Assembly: GCF_019929345.1 (NCBI RefSeq)
Contig: NZ_JAHZPJ010000001.1
Location: forward strand, 124,001 to 188,000
Direction: 5' to 3'
DNA length: 64,000 bases
Source: Streptococcus oralis
GTDB lineage: Bacteria; Bacillota; Bacilli; Lactobacillales; Streptococcaceae
Below the pieces are notes generated by a model that did not search any database, had not been told where the DNA came from, and saw nothing but the letters and a program-made list of their open reading frames with translations. Positions within the stretch are counted from its first letter, which is position 1; every line of letters starts with the position of its first letter. Shown one piece after another: positions 10,658 through 19,690 of the stretch. The position numbers and the translations under genes were made by a program.

Positions 10658-12271
10658 TTATTTAGCATAATCTACTGCACGAAGTTCGCGGATTACGGTT
10701 ACCTTGATATTTCCTGGGTAATCGAGATTATTTTCAATTTTCTCACGAACTTTGTGAGCCAAGATTGTGACTTTGTCGTCTTTGATTTGTCCTGGATTAA
10801 CCATGATACGGATCTCACGTCCTGCTTGAAGGGCAAAGCTATTTTGCACGCCTTCAAAGCCATTGGCGATTTCTTCCAAATCGTGAAGACGCTTGATATA
10901 GTTTTCAAGAGATTCACTACGAGCACCTGGACGCGCTGCACTCAAGGCATCTGCTGCAGCAACGATCACTGCAATGACGCTTTCGGCTTCGACATCTCCG
11001 TGGTGGCTAGCAATCGTATTCACCACAACTGGGTGTTCCTTGTACTTACGAGCCAACTCCGTACCAATCTCAACGTGGCTACCTTCAACCTCGCGGTCAA
11101 TAGCTTTCCCGATGTCATGAAGGAAACCAGCACGACGGGCAAGAGCTGCATTTTCACCAAGTTCACTCGCGATAATACCAGATAACTTAGCAACCTCAAT
11201 CGAATGACGCAAGACATTTTGTCCATAAGAAGTACGGAACTGCAAGCGTCCCATAATCTTCATCAAGTCTGGATGAAGGTTTGGCGCACCAATCTCATAG
11301 GCAGCAGCCTCACCGTATTCGCGGATCTTATTGTCAATCTCTTGACGGTTTTTCTCCACCAACTCCTCGATACGAGCTGGGTGGATGCGGCCGTCTTTGA
11401 GCAACATTTCCATGGTCATACGAGCAATTTCACGACGAATCGGATCAAATCCTGACAAGGTTACCACTTCTGGCGTGTCGTCAATGATGACATCTACCCC
11501 TGTCAAACTTTCAAAGGTACGAATATTACGTCCTTCACGACCGATAATGCGTCCCTTCATGGTATCATCTGGTAGGTGAACTGTCGAGTTTGTTGACTCT
11601 GCTACATAGTCACCAGCGATACGCTGCATAGCCTGAACCAAGATATCTTTCGCAATCTTGTCTGAACGTTCCTTAACTTCTTGCTCAGCCTCACGAATGC
11701 GGCTAGCAATTTCCTTGGTCAAGTTTTCCTCTGTCTGAGCCAAGATAATATCTCGAGCCTCAGTTTGGGAAAGGGAACCGATACGTTCAAGTTCAGCTTC
11801 TTTTTGTCTTTCGACTTCCTCTAATTGCTCTTCACGTGCATCAAGGTTTTTTGCTCTATCAGAAATACTTTGTTCTTTTTGTTCAAGTGTTTTTTCTTTG
11901 TTCGTCAAATTGTCGTCTTTGCGGTCAAGGCTCGTAGCTCTCTCCGTCAAACGACTTTCAATTTGCTTGAGCTCCTGACGTTCTGACTTAAATTCAGCGT
12001 CCACTTCTTCACGGTATTTTCTGGCTTCCTCTTTGGCCTCCAATAGTGCTTCTTTTTTAAGAGACTTGCTTTCGCTTTTGGCTTCATTTAGTAATAAATC
12101 CGCTTCACGCTCAGCTTGTCCTCGTAAATTAGTTGCTTCTTGTTCAGCATTTAGAAGCATCAACTCTGCAGCTTCTTGAGATGATTTCATCTTAGCTGAG
12201 ATGCTGACATATCCAATGACTAAACCAATGATGACGGCAAAAACAGCAATCGCAAGTGTCATGATTTCCAT
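10658..12271 (-). CDS. rny: Ribonuclease Y
   Basis: Membrane-anchored endoribonuclease that starts mRNA decay; 537 residues. A membrane helix occupies residues 3-23, followed by a long charged coiled coil (about 30-210). The KH RNA-binding domain comes next, with [12 protein letters not shown], and then the HD domain with the HDIGKA metal motif and [14 protein letters not shown]. Order and length match the family. It has its own promoter (12320-12348) and terminator. Also called ymdA or cvfA. Confidence 0.97.
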   Translation of the reverse strand: MEIMTLAIAVFAVIIGLVIGYVSISAKMKSSQEAAELMLLNAEQEATNLRGQAEREADLLLNEAKSESKSLKKEALLEAKEEARKYREEVDAEFKSERQELKQIESRLTERATSLDRKDDNLTNKEKTLEQKEQSISDRAKNLDAREEQLEEVERQKEAELERIGSLSQTEARDIILAQTEENLTKEIASRIREAEQEVKERSDKIAKDILVQAMQRIAGDYVAESTNSTVHLPDDTMKGRIIGREGRNIRTFESLTGVDVIIDDTPEVVTLSGFDPIRREIARMTMEMLLKDGRIHPARIEELVEKNRQEIDNKIREYGEAAAYEIGAPNLHPDLMKIMGRLQFRTSYGQNVLRHSIEVAKLSGIIASELGENAALARRAGFLHDIGKAIDREVEGSHVEIGTELARKYKEHPVVVNTIASHHGDVEAESVIAVIVAAADALSAARPGARSESLENYIKRLHDLEEIANGFEGVQNSFALQAGREIRIMVNPGQIKDDKVTILAHKVREKIENNLDYPGNIKVTVIRELRAVDYAK

Positions 12272-12319
12272 GTTTTTACCTCATTAAATTTGTTTATCGA
12301 ATGACATACATTCCTTAAT

Positions 12320-12348
12320 ATTCTATCATAAAAAACCGATTTTCACAA
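12320..12348 (-). promoter_or_regulatory. Promoter of rny
   Basis: On the minus strand, TTGTGA, a 17-base spacer and TAGAAT preceded by TG (extended -10), about 50 bases before the start codon. A sigma-A type promoter by sequence. Confidence 0.65.
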
Positions 12349-12405
12349 ACCCAAATTGAAGAGTTTCTATTGAAATTTAGACAAAGAGCCATCTAATTCT
12401 AAGCT

Positions 12406-14118
12406 CTATTGTATTAATTCATATAATGGAATGTGATTAATTGTGATTTGCCCCTTCGATTCCAAAGGTAGATATTTTTTTATAAAGTTCTGATATTCTG
12501 GGGCTTCTAATTTCTCCCTGTCATTAATTGTATAATTATCTTTTATATTATTGTCTAAAACATCATAGTATATTTCAACTAGACGTTCCTCTATATCATA
12601 ACCAGAATGATTACCGTTACGATAAAATACATCCTCGGTTTCTTCTGATAAAAATAAATCTCTTAACCCTATCTCCCATAAACACGATAAAAGTTGAGAA
12701 AGATAGGCCTTTTTCTTATTATATGATTTTTTATCTATGTTCGAAAAATCATCTGAAATTTCTATAAGATCTTCAATATTAAAATCTACAATCTTTGCTA
12801 ACATTTCAAAATGAAAATATCCTTCAGACTCAAATAACTTGTTATATTTGTCTATCCAATTAAAACGCTTATAAGATTCAAAAAATAATACTAGAATACT
12901 CTCTGTTTCCTCGCAACCATTCATCCACTTAATAATGTAGTCTGCTTTCTCATTATTATCAGTTTTATTTGAAAGTTCTTCTAACGACTTCTGGAACTCT
13001 CTCAGATTTGGTTTTTTTGCTTTTGAATTATTATTTTTATCTTGTACAACTCTTTCCTCTATATCTACATAATAAATTTTAAAAATCAATGATAACATTT
13101 TCCCAAAGTCATCATCTCTCAATTTACTCTTTTTCAAAATGTTATCTATGACTTCTCCTGTAGATACCATTCTATTATGATTCAGCTTAAATTTATTATC
13201 AATGAGATATTTCTTTGTTGATTCTATTTCCTTACTATTTAAAATTACAATAATTTTAAATTTTTTATTCTCAGAAAGATAGTCAATATAACCCAATAAA
13301 TCATTGTAATCTGAAGGGTTATCAGATTTTGCTTCATCTAAACGCTCATCTGATTTTGCTGCATCTGAAGAGTTATCTGATTTTGCTACATATGAAACCC
13401 GTTCAAAATCATCAAAAATGATGATAGAATCTCGCTTCATCAAATCCGTTCCAACTGTTTTAAAGAACCATTTAAAAACTCCTCCAACAAGTGGAATAAA
13501 GTCCAAATTCCCGAGTATGGATTGTTTTTCTATCTCATTAATCAATATCTTCTCTGCTTGCTCTCTTGTTTTGATCCCAAAGCAAGAAATATAGTAGATT
13601 TCTTTCTTTTTGTAAATTTGATTTTCAAAAAACGTCTTTATAAAAAATGTTTTCCCACTTCCCCAAGAACCATCCAACCAGAAGACATTATGAATAGAAT
13701 CTGAACTATTTAAAAACTCCACCAGATGAGTTTGAAAAGGATAGTCACCCAAGTCATATTCCGGAAATAGCTCTGGGTCCAGTTTCTTATAACTAATTTT
13801 TTTAAAAATTATGTCTAAAAACCAGAATAGTATTGTTGGTATAGTCAGTGCTAACAATATTATTACACGATTCGCATACAAAATCGAAATAATATCTTTT
13901 AAAAAATTATAATTAGATACAAATTTATAGATAGGTAAAGCAAAGCGTTTAAATTGTTCAATCTCCAGCGCAAGATATAGTACCCATATACTGGCTATAA
14001 ATATTTTATACCACTCAACAACTCTAACATTACTACTCCATGATGGCCTTTTCAATAAATATTTCAATGGTTTGAATTTCAGAAGAAAATTAAGAATCCT
14101 CGTCATTATATTTTTCAT
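12406..14118 (-). CDS. Membrane-anchored KAP-like P-loop NTPase, accessory
   Basis: A 570-residue protein. Two hydrophobic stretches (about 37-53 and 84-105) should anchor it. A P-loop follows: Walker A GSWGSGKTFF (150-159) and Walker B SIIIFDDFER (231-240). The DDFER box resembles the DDLDR box of KAP NTPases, a family known from some phage-defence and membrane-linked systems. Right after Walker B lies an imperfect threefold repeat of about nine residues (AKSDNSSDA, AKSDERLDE, AKSDNPSDY). The C-terminal half is acidic and helical and matches nothing I recognise. The gene is AT-rich, has an extended -10 and sits between rny and a toxin-antitoxin relic, which suggests acquisition. A defence role is inference. 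Confidence 0.6.
   Translation of the reverse strand: MKNIMTRILNFLLKFKPLKYLLKRPSWSSNVRVVEWYKIFIASIWVLYLALEIEQFKRFALPIYKFVSNYNFLKDIISILYANRVIILLALTIPTILFWFLDIIFKKISYKKLDPELFPEYDLGDYPFQTHLVEFLNSSDSIHNVFWLDGSWGSGKTFFIKTFFENQIYKKKEIYYISCFGIKTREQAEKILINEIEKQSILGNLDFIPLVGGVFKWFFKTVGTDLMKRDSIIIFDDFERVSYVAKSDNSSDAAKSDERLDEAKSDNPSDYNDLLGYIDYLSENKKFKIIVILNSKEIESTKKYLIDNKFKLNHNRMVSTGEVIDNILKKSKLRDDDFGKMLSLIFKIYYVDIEERVVQDKNNNSKAKKPNLREFQKSLEELSNKTDNNEKADYIIKWMNGCEETESILVLFFESYKRFNWIDKYNKLFESEGYFHFEMLAKIVDFNIEDLIEISDDFSNIDKKSYNKKKAYLSQLLSCLWEIGLRDLFLSEETEDVFYRNGNHSGYDIEERLVEIYYDVLDNNIKDNYTINDREKLEAPEYQNFIKKYLPLESKGQITINHIPLYELIQ
13306..13392 (-). repeat. Three in-frame ~27-base imperfect tandem repeats in the KAP-like NTPase gene
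   Basis: Each unit encodes a version of AKSD-x-x-S/L-D-x (residues about 245-271). It sits just behind the Walker B motif, where repeat number could change a linker length. Units differ at several bases, so this is not a fresh expansion. Confidence 0.65.
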
Positions 14119-14147
14119 ATATACCTCTTTTAATCCATATTATTATG

Positions 14148-14156
14148 ATTATACCA
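14148..14156 (-). promoter_or_regulatory. Extended -10 promoter of the KAP-like gene
   Basis: TGGTATAAT on the minus strand, 30 bases before the ATG at 14118, which also has an AGAGG ribosome site 5 bases upstream. Confidence 0.6.
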
Positions 14157-14293
14157 CAAAATAAGAGTTATAAAGCGGATTCAAGGGACAAGAATTTAGT
14201 TATTATACTAAAATTTTTCACTGATTTCTTAACTTAGGAAATCTGTCATTTTCCAAAAATTTACCTTCAATTTACTAGCTAAAATTTCTAAAA
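14157..14293. other. Intergenic stretch without recognisable gene
   Basis: AT-rich sequence between the KAP-like gene promoter and the yoeB terminator. No open frame with a ribosome site and no clear inverted repeat were seen. Confidence 0.5.
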
Positions 14294-14321
14294 TAAAAAA
14301 GCCCACTTTTCAGTAGACTTA
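14294..14321 (-). terminator. Terminator after yoeB relic
   Basis: AAGTCTAC and GTGGGCTT arms (14313-14320 and 14299-14306) followed by T6 on the minus strand; the hairpin begins inside the stop codon. It is nearly the same sequence as the terminator at 14938-14965. Confidence 0.75.
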
Positions 14322-14573
14322 GTAATGATCTTTGAAGGACAAGAAAGCCACGCTATCTCCATCCATCATATAAATCAAGCGATTTTCTGCATCAATGCGA
14401 CGTGACCAAGCACCTTGATAATCATACTTGAGCGGTTCTGGTTTCCCCATTCCTACAAAAGGATCGCGTTGAATATCCTTGATTAATTTATTGATTCTTT
14501 TTAGTGTTTTCTTGTCCTGGTTTTACCAATAGTAATAATCCGCCCAGGCATCTTCTGTAAATCTGAGCAGCAT
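14319..14573 (-). pseudogene. yoeB: YoeB/Txe-type mRNA interferase, inactivated by a nonsense codon
   Basis: Reading through one stop gives an 84-residue protein (255 bases with stop), the usual YoeB length. It starts MLLRFTEDAWADYYYW, then a TAA (14523-14525) at codon 17, then NQDKKTLKRINKL and so on to SFLSFKDHY-like ending FLSFKDHY. Pneumococcal YoeB has Gln (CAA) at that place, so a single C-to-T change explains the stop. The rest of the frame, including the catalytic C-terminal region, is intact. The antitoxin gene is 3 bases upstream. No alternative start after the stop would restore the fold, so I regard it as dead. Confidence 0.88.
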
Positions 14574-14576
14574 TTC

Positions 14577-14831
14577 TCACTCCTCAATGACATGCACCTG
14601 AGTACTTCCAGCACGAACTTGAGCCATTCCTCGCAAGACCTTGTCAGAAAGTTCCTTGTTCTGAGCGATTCTCAGGGTTTCTTGAATACTGTCCCATTCG
14701 CTCTTTGAAAGGACTACAATATCCTCATCTGGATTTTTATTGACCACCGTCAAAGGCTCAAACTCATCATTTACCTTCTTCATGTAGTCCTTTAAATGAT
14801 TTCGGAATGTTGAGTAAAGAACTGCTTCCAT
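14577..14831 (-). CDS. yefM: YefM/Phd-type antitoxin
   Basis: An 84-residue antitoxin starting MEAVLYSTFRNHLKDYM, chosen because GAGG lies 7 bases before this ATG; a longer frame from 14870 lacks a ribosome site and family support. The N-terminal Phd/YefM DNA-binding half is followed by a VVLSKSEWDSIQET segment and an acidic toxin-binding tail. YefM neutralises YoeB and represses the pair. Its toxin partner downstream carries a nonsense codon, so this is an orphan antitoxin. It might still neutralise YoeB from elsewhere. Confidence 0.9.
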   Translation of the reverse strand: MEAVLYSTFRNHLKDYMKKVNDEFEPLTVVNKNPDEDIVVLSKSEWDSIQETLRIAQNKELSDKVLRGMAQVRAGSTQVHVIEE

Positions 14832-14937
14832 AACCATACCTCGTTTTACCTCTTTTCCACTATTATACACGAAAAGAAAGAAATTGTCAGGAACTTGTAC
14901 AAGATGTTTCTTTTATATCTATTTATTCGAAAATCTT

Positions 14938-14965
14938 CTAAAAAAGCCTACCTTTCAGTAGACTT
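14938..14965 (-). terminator. Terminator of tmcAL
   Basis: AAGTCTAC (14958-14965) and GTAGGCTT (14944-14951) arms with T6 behind, starting in the stop codon. About 26 of 29 bases match the copy after yoeB, so the toxin-antitoxin module is bracketed by a direct repeat. Confidence 0.8.
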
Positions 14966-16061
14966 AGTTTGATTCGATTTTGATAGGCACTCTACCGAAA
15001 TTCTGCTCTGCGATACTTAGCTGTCCTAGTTGGTAAATCTGGTCTGCCTTTTGAGTCATAGCATCCCAAGGTTCTTTGCCAATTCGGCTCACTAGAGAGA
15101 CCTGCTCTTTCAGAGACTTGAGATGTTGTCTGCCTTTTTCGGTAAATCCAAGGACATGGATGCCTTCTGGCAAGGTTCTTTCTCTAGCTTGCACCAAGAT
15201 ATAGGTCAAGAGGCGACGTACACGCGCCTTGGTGTAGCGTTTGGTGGCAACTGCTCCAACCAATTCCTCTACAGACTGAGCCGTCTTGATAGCTTCCTTG
15301 ATGCGCACAGCCATTTCCTGATTGACCTGATAGATGGTCGTTAGGTCTGGATTTGACAAAATTTGATAGCGGAGCAAGGGAAAATAGTCATCCCAACTCA
15401 CCTTACTGGCCTGGACAAAGAGGGCAAGAGAAGGCATAAAACGTTCTAAGAAATCTTGGTCTGATTGATGCTGACGGAGAGCTGTTGCCGAGGCAAAGTC
15501 CACATCCTTATCCACAGAATGATAACCAGCTCCCTGACGCTGAATCGGATGGAGTTTGATTCTACGTCCCGCAACCGCCTTGGCATAGGCCAAAGCTAGA
15601 ACATGATTGGGTGTATTGCCTGAAAAATCAAGACCTGCAAATTCCTTCCACATAGTTTGGGTTTTCTGGGGATAGGAGAGGGAATCAGGCAGATTATCCA
15701 CAAAATTCTCCATCTCAGCACCTTGCTCCGTGTATAGGTCAGCAATTTTCTGATAATCCAGAACTCCCTCCGTCCCGAAAGCTAGAGTATCAATACCCAA
15801 CCGAGCCAAGATATCCACAGCTCCTTGTCCAAAGAAGTCTGCTGCCTGAACACTGACTAAAAAGGGCAATTCCACTACCAAATCCGCTCCATTTTCCAGC
15901 GCCATCTGGGCACGTGTCCACTTGTCTACGATAGCAGGCTCTCCACGCTGCATGAAATTCCCTGACATGGCAACGATTTTCAATCCCTCCGCCTGCTCAA
16001 GCAGGTATTTGTGGCCATTATGAAAAGGATTGAACTCCGCGATAATACCTGTGATGGTCAT
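14964..16061 (-). CDS. tmcAL: tRNA(Met) cytidine acetate ligase TmcAL
   Basis: A nucleotidyltransferase-like enzyme (formerly YlbM) that activates acetate with ATP to make N4-acetylcytidine at the wobble base of elongator tRNA-Met; 365 residues. The N-terminal Rossmann-like motif is [18 protein letters not shown], with the HNGH nucleotide-binding box. Further conserved blocks are [17 protein letters not shown] and [17 protein letters not shown]-terminal helical part follows from about 220. It is likely cotranscribed with the two genes before it (14-base gap). Confidence 0.9.
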   Translation of the reverse strand: MTITGIIAEFNPFHNGHKYLLEQAEGLKIVAMSGNFMQRGEPAIVDKWTRAQMALENGADLVVELPFLVSVQAADFFGQGAVDILARLGIDTLAFGTEGVLDYQKIADLYTEQGAEMENFVDNLPDSLSYPQKTQTMWKEFAGLDFSGNTPNHVLALAYAKAVAGRRIKLHPIQRQGAGYHSVDKDVDFASATALRQHQSDQDFLERFMPSLALFVQASKVSWDDYFPLLRYQILSNPDLTTIYQVNQEMAVRIKEAIKTAQSVEELVGAVATKRYTKARVRRLLTYILVQARERTLPEGIHVLGFTEKGRQHLKSLKEQVSLVSRIGKEPWDAMTQKADQIYQLGQLSIAEQNFGRVPIKIESN

Positions 16062-16075
16062 GATGTTCTCCCTTT

Positions 16076-16474
16076 CTAATGACGAAATCTACGATACCGC
16101 TCAGGCAATCTTCCTCTCCAGTTAAGCCATTGTTTTTCTCCTACTGGAAGGATTTCTGCCAGTTGTTCATTACTATAATTTTTTTGTAACTCAGGATAAG
16201 CTATCAACATAGTTGGTCTATGGCATCCAGCAACTGTCATTGGCCATGTTCCATACATCAGCATATGTCGGATATCATCCTCCGATTTTATTTCATTTAC
16301 TAACATATCAAAAAGTTTCTTAGACATATCGTAAACGACTAACTCTGAAAATACGGTTCCTTCTTCCTGAACATAGAAGTATTGTCCATCTTTCTCCCAA
16401 AGCGTTCCATTTTGACGAATACGATTAAACTGCGAAACTTCTTCCCAAGAATATTTTGATCGAACCATATCCAT
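16076..16474 (-). CDS. Conserved hypothetical protein, 132 residues
   Basis: Not recognised. A soluble protein starting [16 protein letters not shown], rich in aromatic and charged residues, without signal peptide or membrane span. A C-terminal basic patch ends [11 protein letters not shown]. It lies 3 bases after the methyltransferase gene and 14 before tmcAL, so it is almost surely in the same transcript. No function is proposed. Confidence 0.65.
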   Translation of the reverse strand: MDMVRSKYSWEEVSQFNRIRQNGTLWEKDGQYFYVQEEGTVFSELVVYDMSKKLFDMLVNEIKSEDDIRHMLMYGTWPMTVAGCHRPTMLIAYPELQKNYSNEQLAEILPVGEKQWLNWRGRLPERYRRFRH

Positions 16475-16477
16475 CTC

Positions 16478-17218
16478 CTACTTCTGCGCGACAAAAAACC
16501 AACGTGTGCTGGTTTCTGTCGGCTCCTTGTCCTCAAAGTCCGCATAGAGTTTGAAGGACTTGAAACCAGCCTGCTCCAGCAAAATATCATAGGTCAAGAC
16601 CTCATAGGTCCGCTCCTCATGCACTTCATCGTGGCGACTAAAGGAACCGTCAGCCTCCTTGACAAAGAAAGTCAACTCATGCACGATGGAGTGAGGAGCT
16701 TCGTCCTCATAGGTGTCCCAAAGCATAGCGAAATCTTCCGCATTTTCATGGTAGGAATAGCCTGGAAAAACTTTATCTGTCTGGTAGGTCGAATGCACAT
16801 CAAAGATAAAAACTCCATCTTCATTGAGGGCACTATACACTTCCTTAAAGACGTCTCCTACCTCGACCTCATCCTGCATGTAGCAGATAGAGTCCGAGTA
16901 ACACGTAACAAAGTCGTACTTACCAGCCTTGGATAAATCCAGCATATTGCCTTCAATAAAGTAAATCTTTTGCTTGGCTAAAGTCGCTCTCTTCTCAGCA
17001 ATCTTCAGCATATCCGCGCTCAAGTCAAGTCCTGTCACATCAAAGCCAGCCTGAGAAAAGCGGACAGACTGGATACCTGTTCCACAAGCCAATTCCAAAA
17101 GCGTCTTTCTCTCCTTGGTCTTAGGCAAATGACGCAGAGAAAAATCCGTCCATTTATCATATAAACTATCGTCCATTACAGCATCGTAAACAGCCGCAAA
17201 GGTTTCATAAGTTGCCAT
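16478..17218 (-). CDS. Class I SAM-dependent methyltransferase
   Basis: A 246-residue protein read from MATYETFAAVYDAVMDD. A longer frame to 17287 would add 23 residues that look non-native, so I use the internal ATG although no strong ribosome site is seen. The SAM motif LLELACGTGIQSVRF (about 42-56) and the acidic GLDLSADML loop that follows are typical, as is the DFVTCYSDSICYM strand. The substrate is unknown. Its place before tmcAL and after the rsfS group is conserved in pneumococci. Confidence 0.85.
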   Translation of the reverse strand: MATYETFAAVYDAVMDDSLYDKWTDFSLRHLPKTKERKTLLELACGTGIQSVRFSQAGFDVTGLDLSADMLKIAEKRATLAKQKIYFIEGNMLDLSKAGKYDFVTCYSDSICYMQDEVEVGDVFKEVYSALNEDGVFIFDVHSTYQTDKVFPGYSYHENAEDFAMLWDTYEDEAPHSIVHELTFFVKEADGSFSRHDEVHEERTYEVLTYDILLEQAGFKSFKLYADFEDKEPTETSTRWFFVAQK

Positions 17219-17539
17219 AATCATGATACCAAGTCCGCCCGTAATCGGAATGAAAATTAGGAGCTTGACGATGGAGCCGAGCTCCAAGGAAGGCTATCTA
17301 TTTTCCGACGATTACAGGACGGGTTCAAATCCTTTCTAAGATACAAAGAGCGTTAAAAGCAAGGAGAAAATAGGAAACTTTCTGCTGTATCATCAGATAC
17401 AAAGGAAGTTACTCTTTTTCTCGCAGCTTTTAGCTCGTGTTCAGTTTCGAGATGAACAAAACACGACGCCCTCACCTTTCTATCCATTTTTTCTAAAATA
17501 AGCAAATAAAACCCAGTTGCCTGCAACTGAGTTCATCTA
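17219..17539. other. 321-base gene-free stretch with large fold-back
   Basis: Between rsfS and the methyltransferase gene. It holds a small hairpin GGAGC-CGA-GCTCC (about 17272-17284) and the long fold-back at 17348-17436. No convincing coding frame. A GGTTCAAATCC box at about 17322-17332 resembles a tRNA T-loop, but no tRNA can be built around it. Confidence 0.6.
17348..17436. repeat. 89-base imperfect fold-back element
   Basis: The outer arms GAGCGTTAAAAGCAAGGAGA and, at the other end, TCTCGCAGCTTTTAGCTC pair over about 20 positions. A middle stem (AACTTTC with GGAAGTT) and an inner GTATC-ATCA-GATAC hairpin complete one continuous stem. It could be a small MITE-like repeat or a folded RNA between rsfS and the methyltransferase gene. 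Confidence 0.6.
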
Positions 17540-17893
<354 letters not shown>

Positions 17894-18487
17894 TTAGTCC
17901 TCTTTCAAATAGTGTACAAAGGCGTTATAGGTTTCAAGGGTTTGGGGATAGATAGGGAATCCCTGATGAGCCAAATGTTCCACAGTTCGCGCTGTTTCAT
18001 AGGCCACCGCCTTATCAAGCGATAGACTTGCAATCTCACGCGCCTGGTCCACTCCCGGAAAGGCACGGTTATGCTCGATATAATCTGCGACGTAGATGAC
18101 CTTATCTAGATCTGTCATCTGGTCAGCACCGACTGTATGGATTTCAATGGCCCGCAGGATCTCTGGATCATGCAAATCCAAATCTTCCTGAATCTTGTAA
18201 ATTCCAACCATGCCATGCCAAACATTATTGCCCCAGTTTTTGAGGTCGGGGTCTAGCTGATAACGGTCAATCAAGTTTAGAAATTCCTGATCTGACAACT
18301 TTTTAGCATAGTCATGAAGGAGGCCTGCTAGACCTGCTTTCTCGGCATCAACTCCGAATCGCTGGGCAAGCTCTATGGCTGCACGCTCCACCCCCAAGCA
18401 ATGGGTTAAGCGTTTTTCAGGCAGAAGCTCTGCCATTTTTTCCAACAAAGCCTCTCGGGAACAGTTGATATAGTCTTGGTATGCCAT
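17894..18487 (-). CDS. yqeK: HD-domain hydrolase YqeK (diadenosine tetraphosphatase)
   Basis: A 197-residue HD-domain phosphohydrolase. Members cleave Ap4A symmetrically to ADP. Metal ligands are visible: [10 protein letters not shown] (His), LLHDYAKKL (His-Asp), WHGMVG, and [10 protein letters not shown], then [12 protein letters not shown]. Its ATG shares one base with the nadD stop (TGATG), a sign of translational coupling. Confidence 0.93.
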   Translation of the reverse strand: MAYQDYINCSREALLEKMAELLPEKRLTHCLGVERAAIELAQRFGVDAEKAGLAGLLHDYAKKLSDQEFLNLIDRYQLDPDLKNWGNNVWHGMVGIYKIQEDLDLHDPEILRAIEIHTVGADQMTDLDKVIYVADYIEHNRAFPGVDQAREIASLSLDKAVAYETARTVEHLAHQGFPIYPQTLETYNAFVHYLKED

Positions 18488-19116
18488 CAGTAAAGCCCCT
18501 CCTTCTCGATGTAGTCTAGCACTGGCTGAGGTAGGAGAAAGTTGGGCTTCCGACCTTGGGCAAAGAAGTCACGCACCATGCTGGACGAGATGTCCATGAG
18601 AGGCACATCCACCCAGATAACTGGATAGGAAGTCCCTGCCTTGTAGCGCGGACGCTGAACCCCTACAAACTGAACCATGTCGACCAGCTCATCAATTCGG
18701 TACCACTTAGGCAGATAGTCCACCATATCAGCCCCGATAATGAAGTAATAATCCGTATCTGGATTCTTCTCAGTTAGAAGCTTCATGGTGTCGTAGGTGT
18801 AGGAAATGCCCTTGCGCTCTAGCTCGATGTTTTCAATGGCGAGACCTTCAATACCCTCAATCGCCAATTCAAGCATCTTGAGGCGGTGGTGTTCAGGGAT
18901 GGTTTCTTTTTTGTCTACATGAGGAGGTTGGTATTCTGGCATGAGCAGAACCTGATCCAGTCCTAACTGTTGTCGTACTTGGTCCGCTACAACAAGATGG
19001 GCATGGTGAACGGGGTTAAAATTTCCCCCTAAAATCCCAACTTGTTTGCGTTTTTTCTCCTTGATTTCTGGCTCCAACTCTACCTTGGTAAAGGGAGTCA
19101 ATAATTCGATTGCCAT
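18487..19116 (-). CDS. nadD: Nicotinate-nucleotide adenylyltransferase
   Basis: Adenylates nicotinate mononucleotide in NAD synthesis; 209 residues. The nucleotidyltransferase motif [19 protein letters not shown] (HxxH class) follows a 27-residue N-terminal extension, and [20 protein letters not shown] closes the active site. It is followed directly by yqeK and preceded by yhbY with a 50-base gap. Confidence 0.95.
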   Translation of the reverse strand: MAIELLTPFTKVELEPEIKEKKRKQVGILGGNFNPVHHAHLVVADQVRQQLGLDQVLLMPEYQPPHVDKKETIPEHHRLKMLELAIEGIEGLAIENIELERKGISYTYDTMKLLTEKNPDTDYYFIIGADMVDYLPKWYRIDELVDMVQFVGVQRPRYKAGTSYPVIWVDVPLMDISSSMVRDFFAQGRKPNFLLPQPVLDYIEKEGLY

Positions 19117-19166
19117 AGGCTCGTCTTCCTTTAATTCTCTGTAAAAACAGTTCTTGGAGTAGGTGT

Positions 19167-19478
19167 TTAGATTTCTTTAACTTTTTTAGAAATCTTGCGA
19201 TTTTCTTTCTTGCTAGATTGTTTAAACAAAATCAAGATGCGTCCGATTTTTTGGACAGTATCCACACCGATTTCTTCTTCCAAGATTTCAGCTACTTCGT
19301 GGATGTTTTCGTCTGTGTTTTGTAAGAGTGTAACCTTGATCAATTCACGAGCGTCAAGAGCTTGACGGACGCTGGTTTTGATTTGGTCGTTGAGTCCATT
19401 TTTCCCGATTTGGATGATAGGTTTGAGGGTGTGTGCCTGACTGTTGAGGAAGGCACGTTGTTTCGATGTTAATGACAT
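19167..19478 (-). CDS. yhbY: YhbY-type CRM-domain RNA-binding protein
   Basis: A 103-residue CRM-fold protein associated with pre-50S ribosomes. The start MSLTSKQRAFLNSQAHTLKP and the basic loop IQIGKNGLNDQIKTSV (with the GxxG motif) are typical. The C-terminus is Lys-rich. It sits between yqeH and nadD, as in other Firmicutes, but here a 212-base structured gap separates it from yqeH. Confidence 0.93.
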   Translation of the reverse strand: MSLTSKQRAFLNSQAHTLKPIIQIGKNGLNDQIKTSVRQALDARELIKVTLLQNTDENIHEVAEILEEEIGVDTVQKIGRILILFKQSSKKENRKISKKVKEI

Positions 19479-19533
19479 GTTCTTTCTTCCTTTTTTGATA
19501 GTTATTTTAGGTGGTGAGGGACGGTCGGAACTA

Positions 19534-19683
19534 ATTTTTCAAAGATTTTATCTTTGAAAAATGGATTTCCTGACCTCACAATTGAGCCTAGGTCTCAATT
19601 GTGCCCCTTGCCAATCTAAAGATTGGCAATCACACCACGGGCAATAACTATCTCTGTATGAGCTCACTTTGTTCGCTCAGTGA
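19534..19683. repeat. Cascade of four hairpins between yqeH and yhbY
   Basis: Four adjacent inverted repeats. A: 13-bp perfect arms at 19534-19546 and 19550-19562. B: CACAATTGAG at 19577-19586 with its complement at 19594-19603. C: TTGCCAATC at 19608-19616 with its complement at 19621-19629. D: TGAGC at 19659-19663 with GCTCA at 19675-19679, with an alternative TCACT/AGTGA pairing at 19664-19668 and 19679-19683. Hairpins this dense inside an otherwise compact operon suggest inserted repeats or a structured leader. Confidence 0.7.
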
Positions 19684-19690
19684 TTTTATT

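Noticed and set aside
17310..17335. GGTTCAAATCC, a tRNA T-loop-like box
   Set aside because: The 5-bp T stem has mismatches and no acceptor, D or anticodon arm can be placed around it.
19658..19683. Factor-independent terminator for yqeH
   Set aside because: Stem of only five pairs with a large loop and no T tract on the minus strand; kept only as part of the hairpin cascade.
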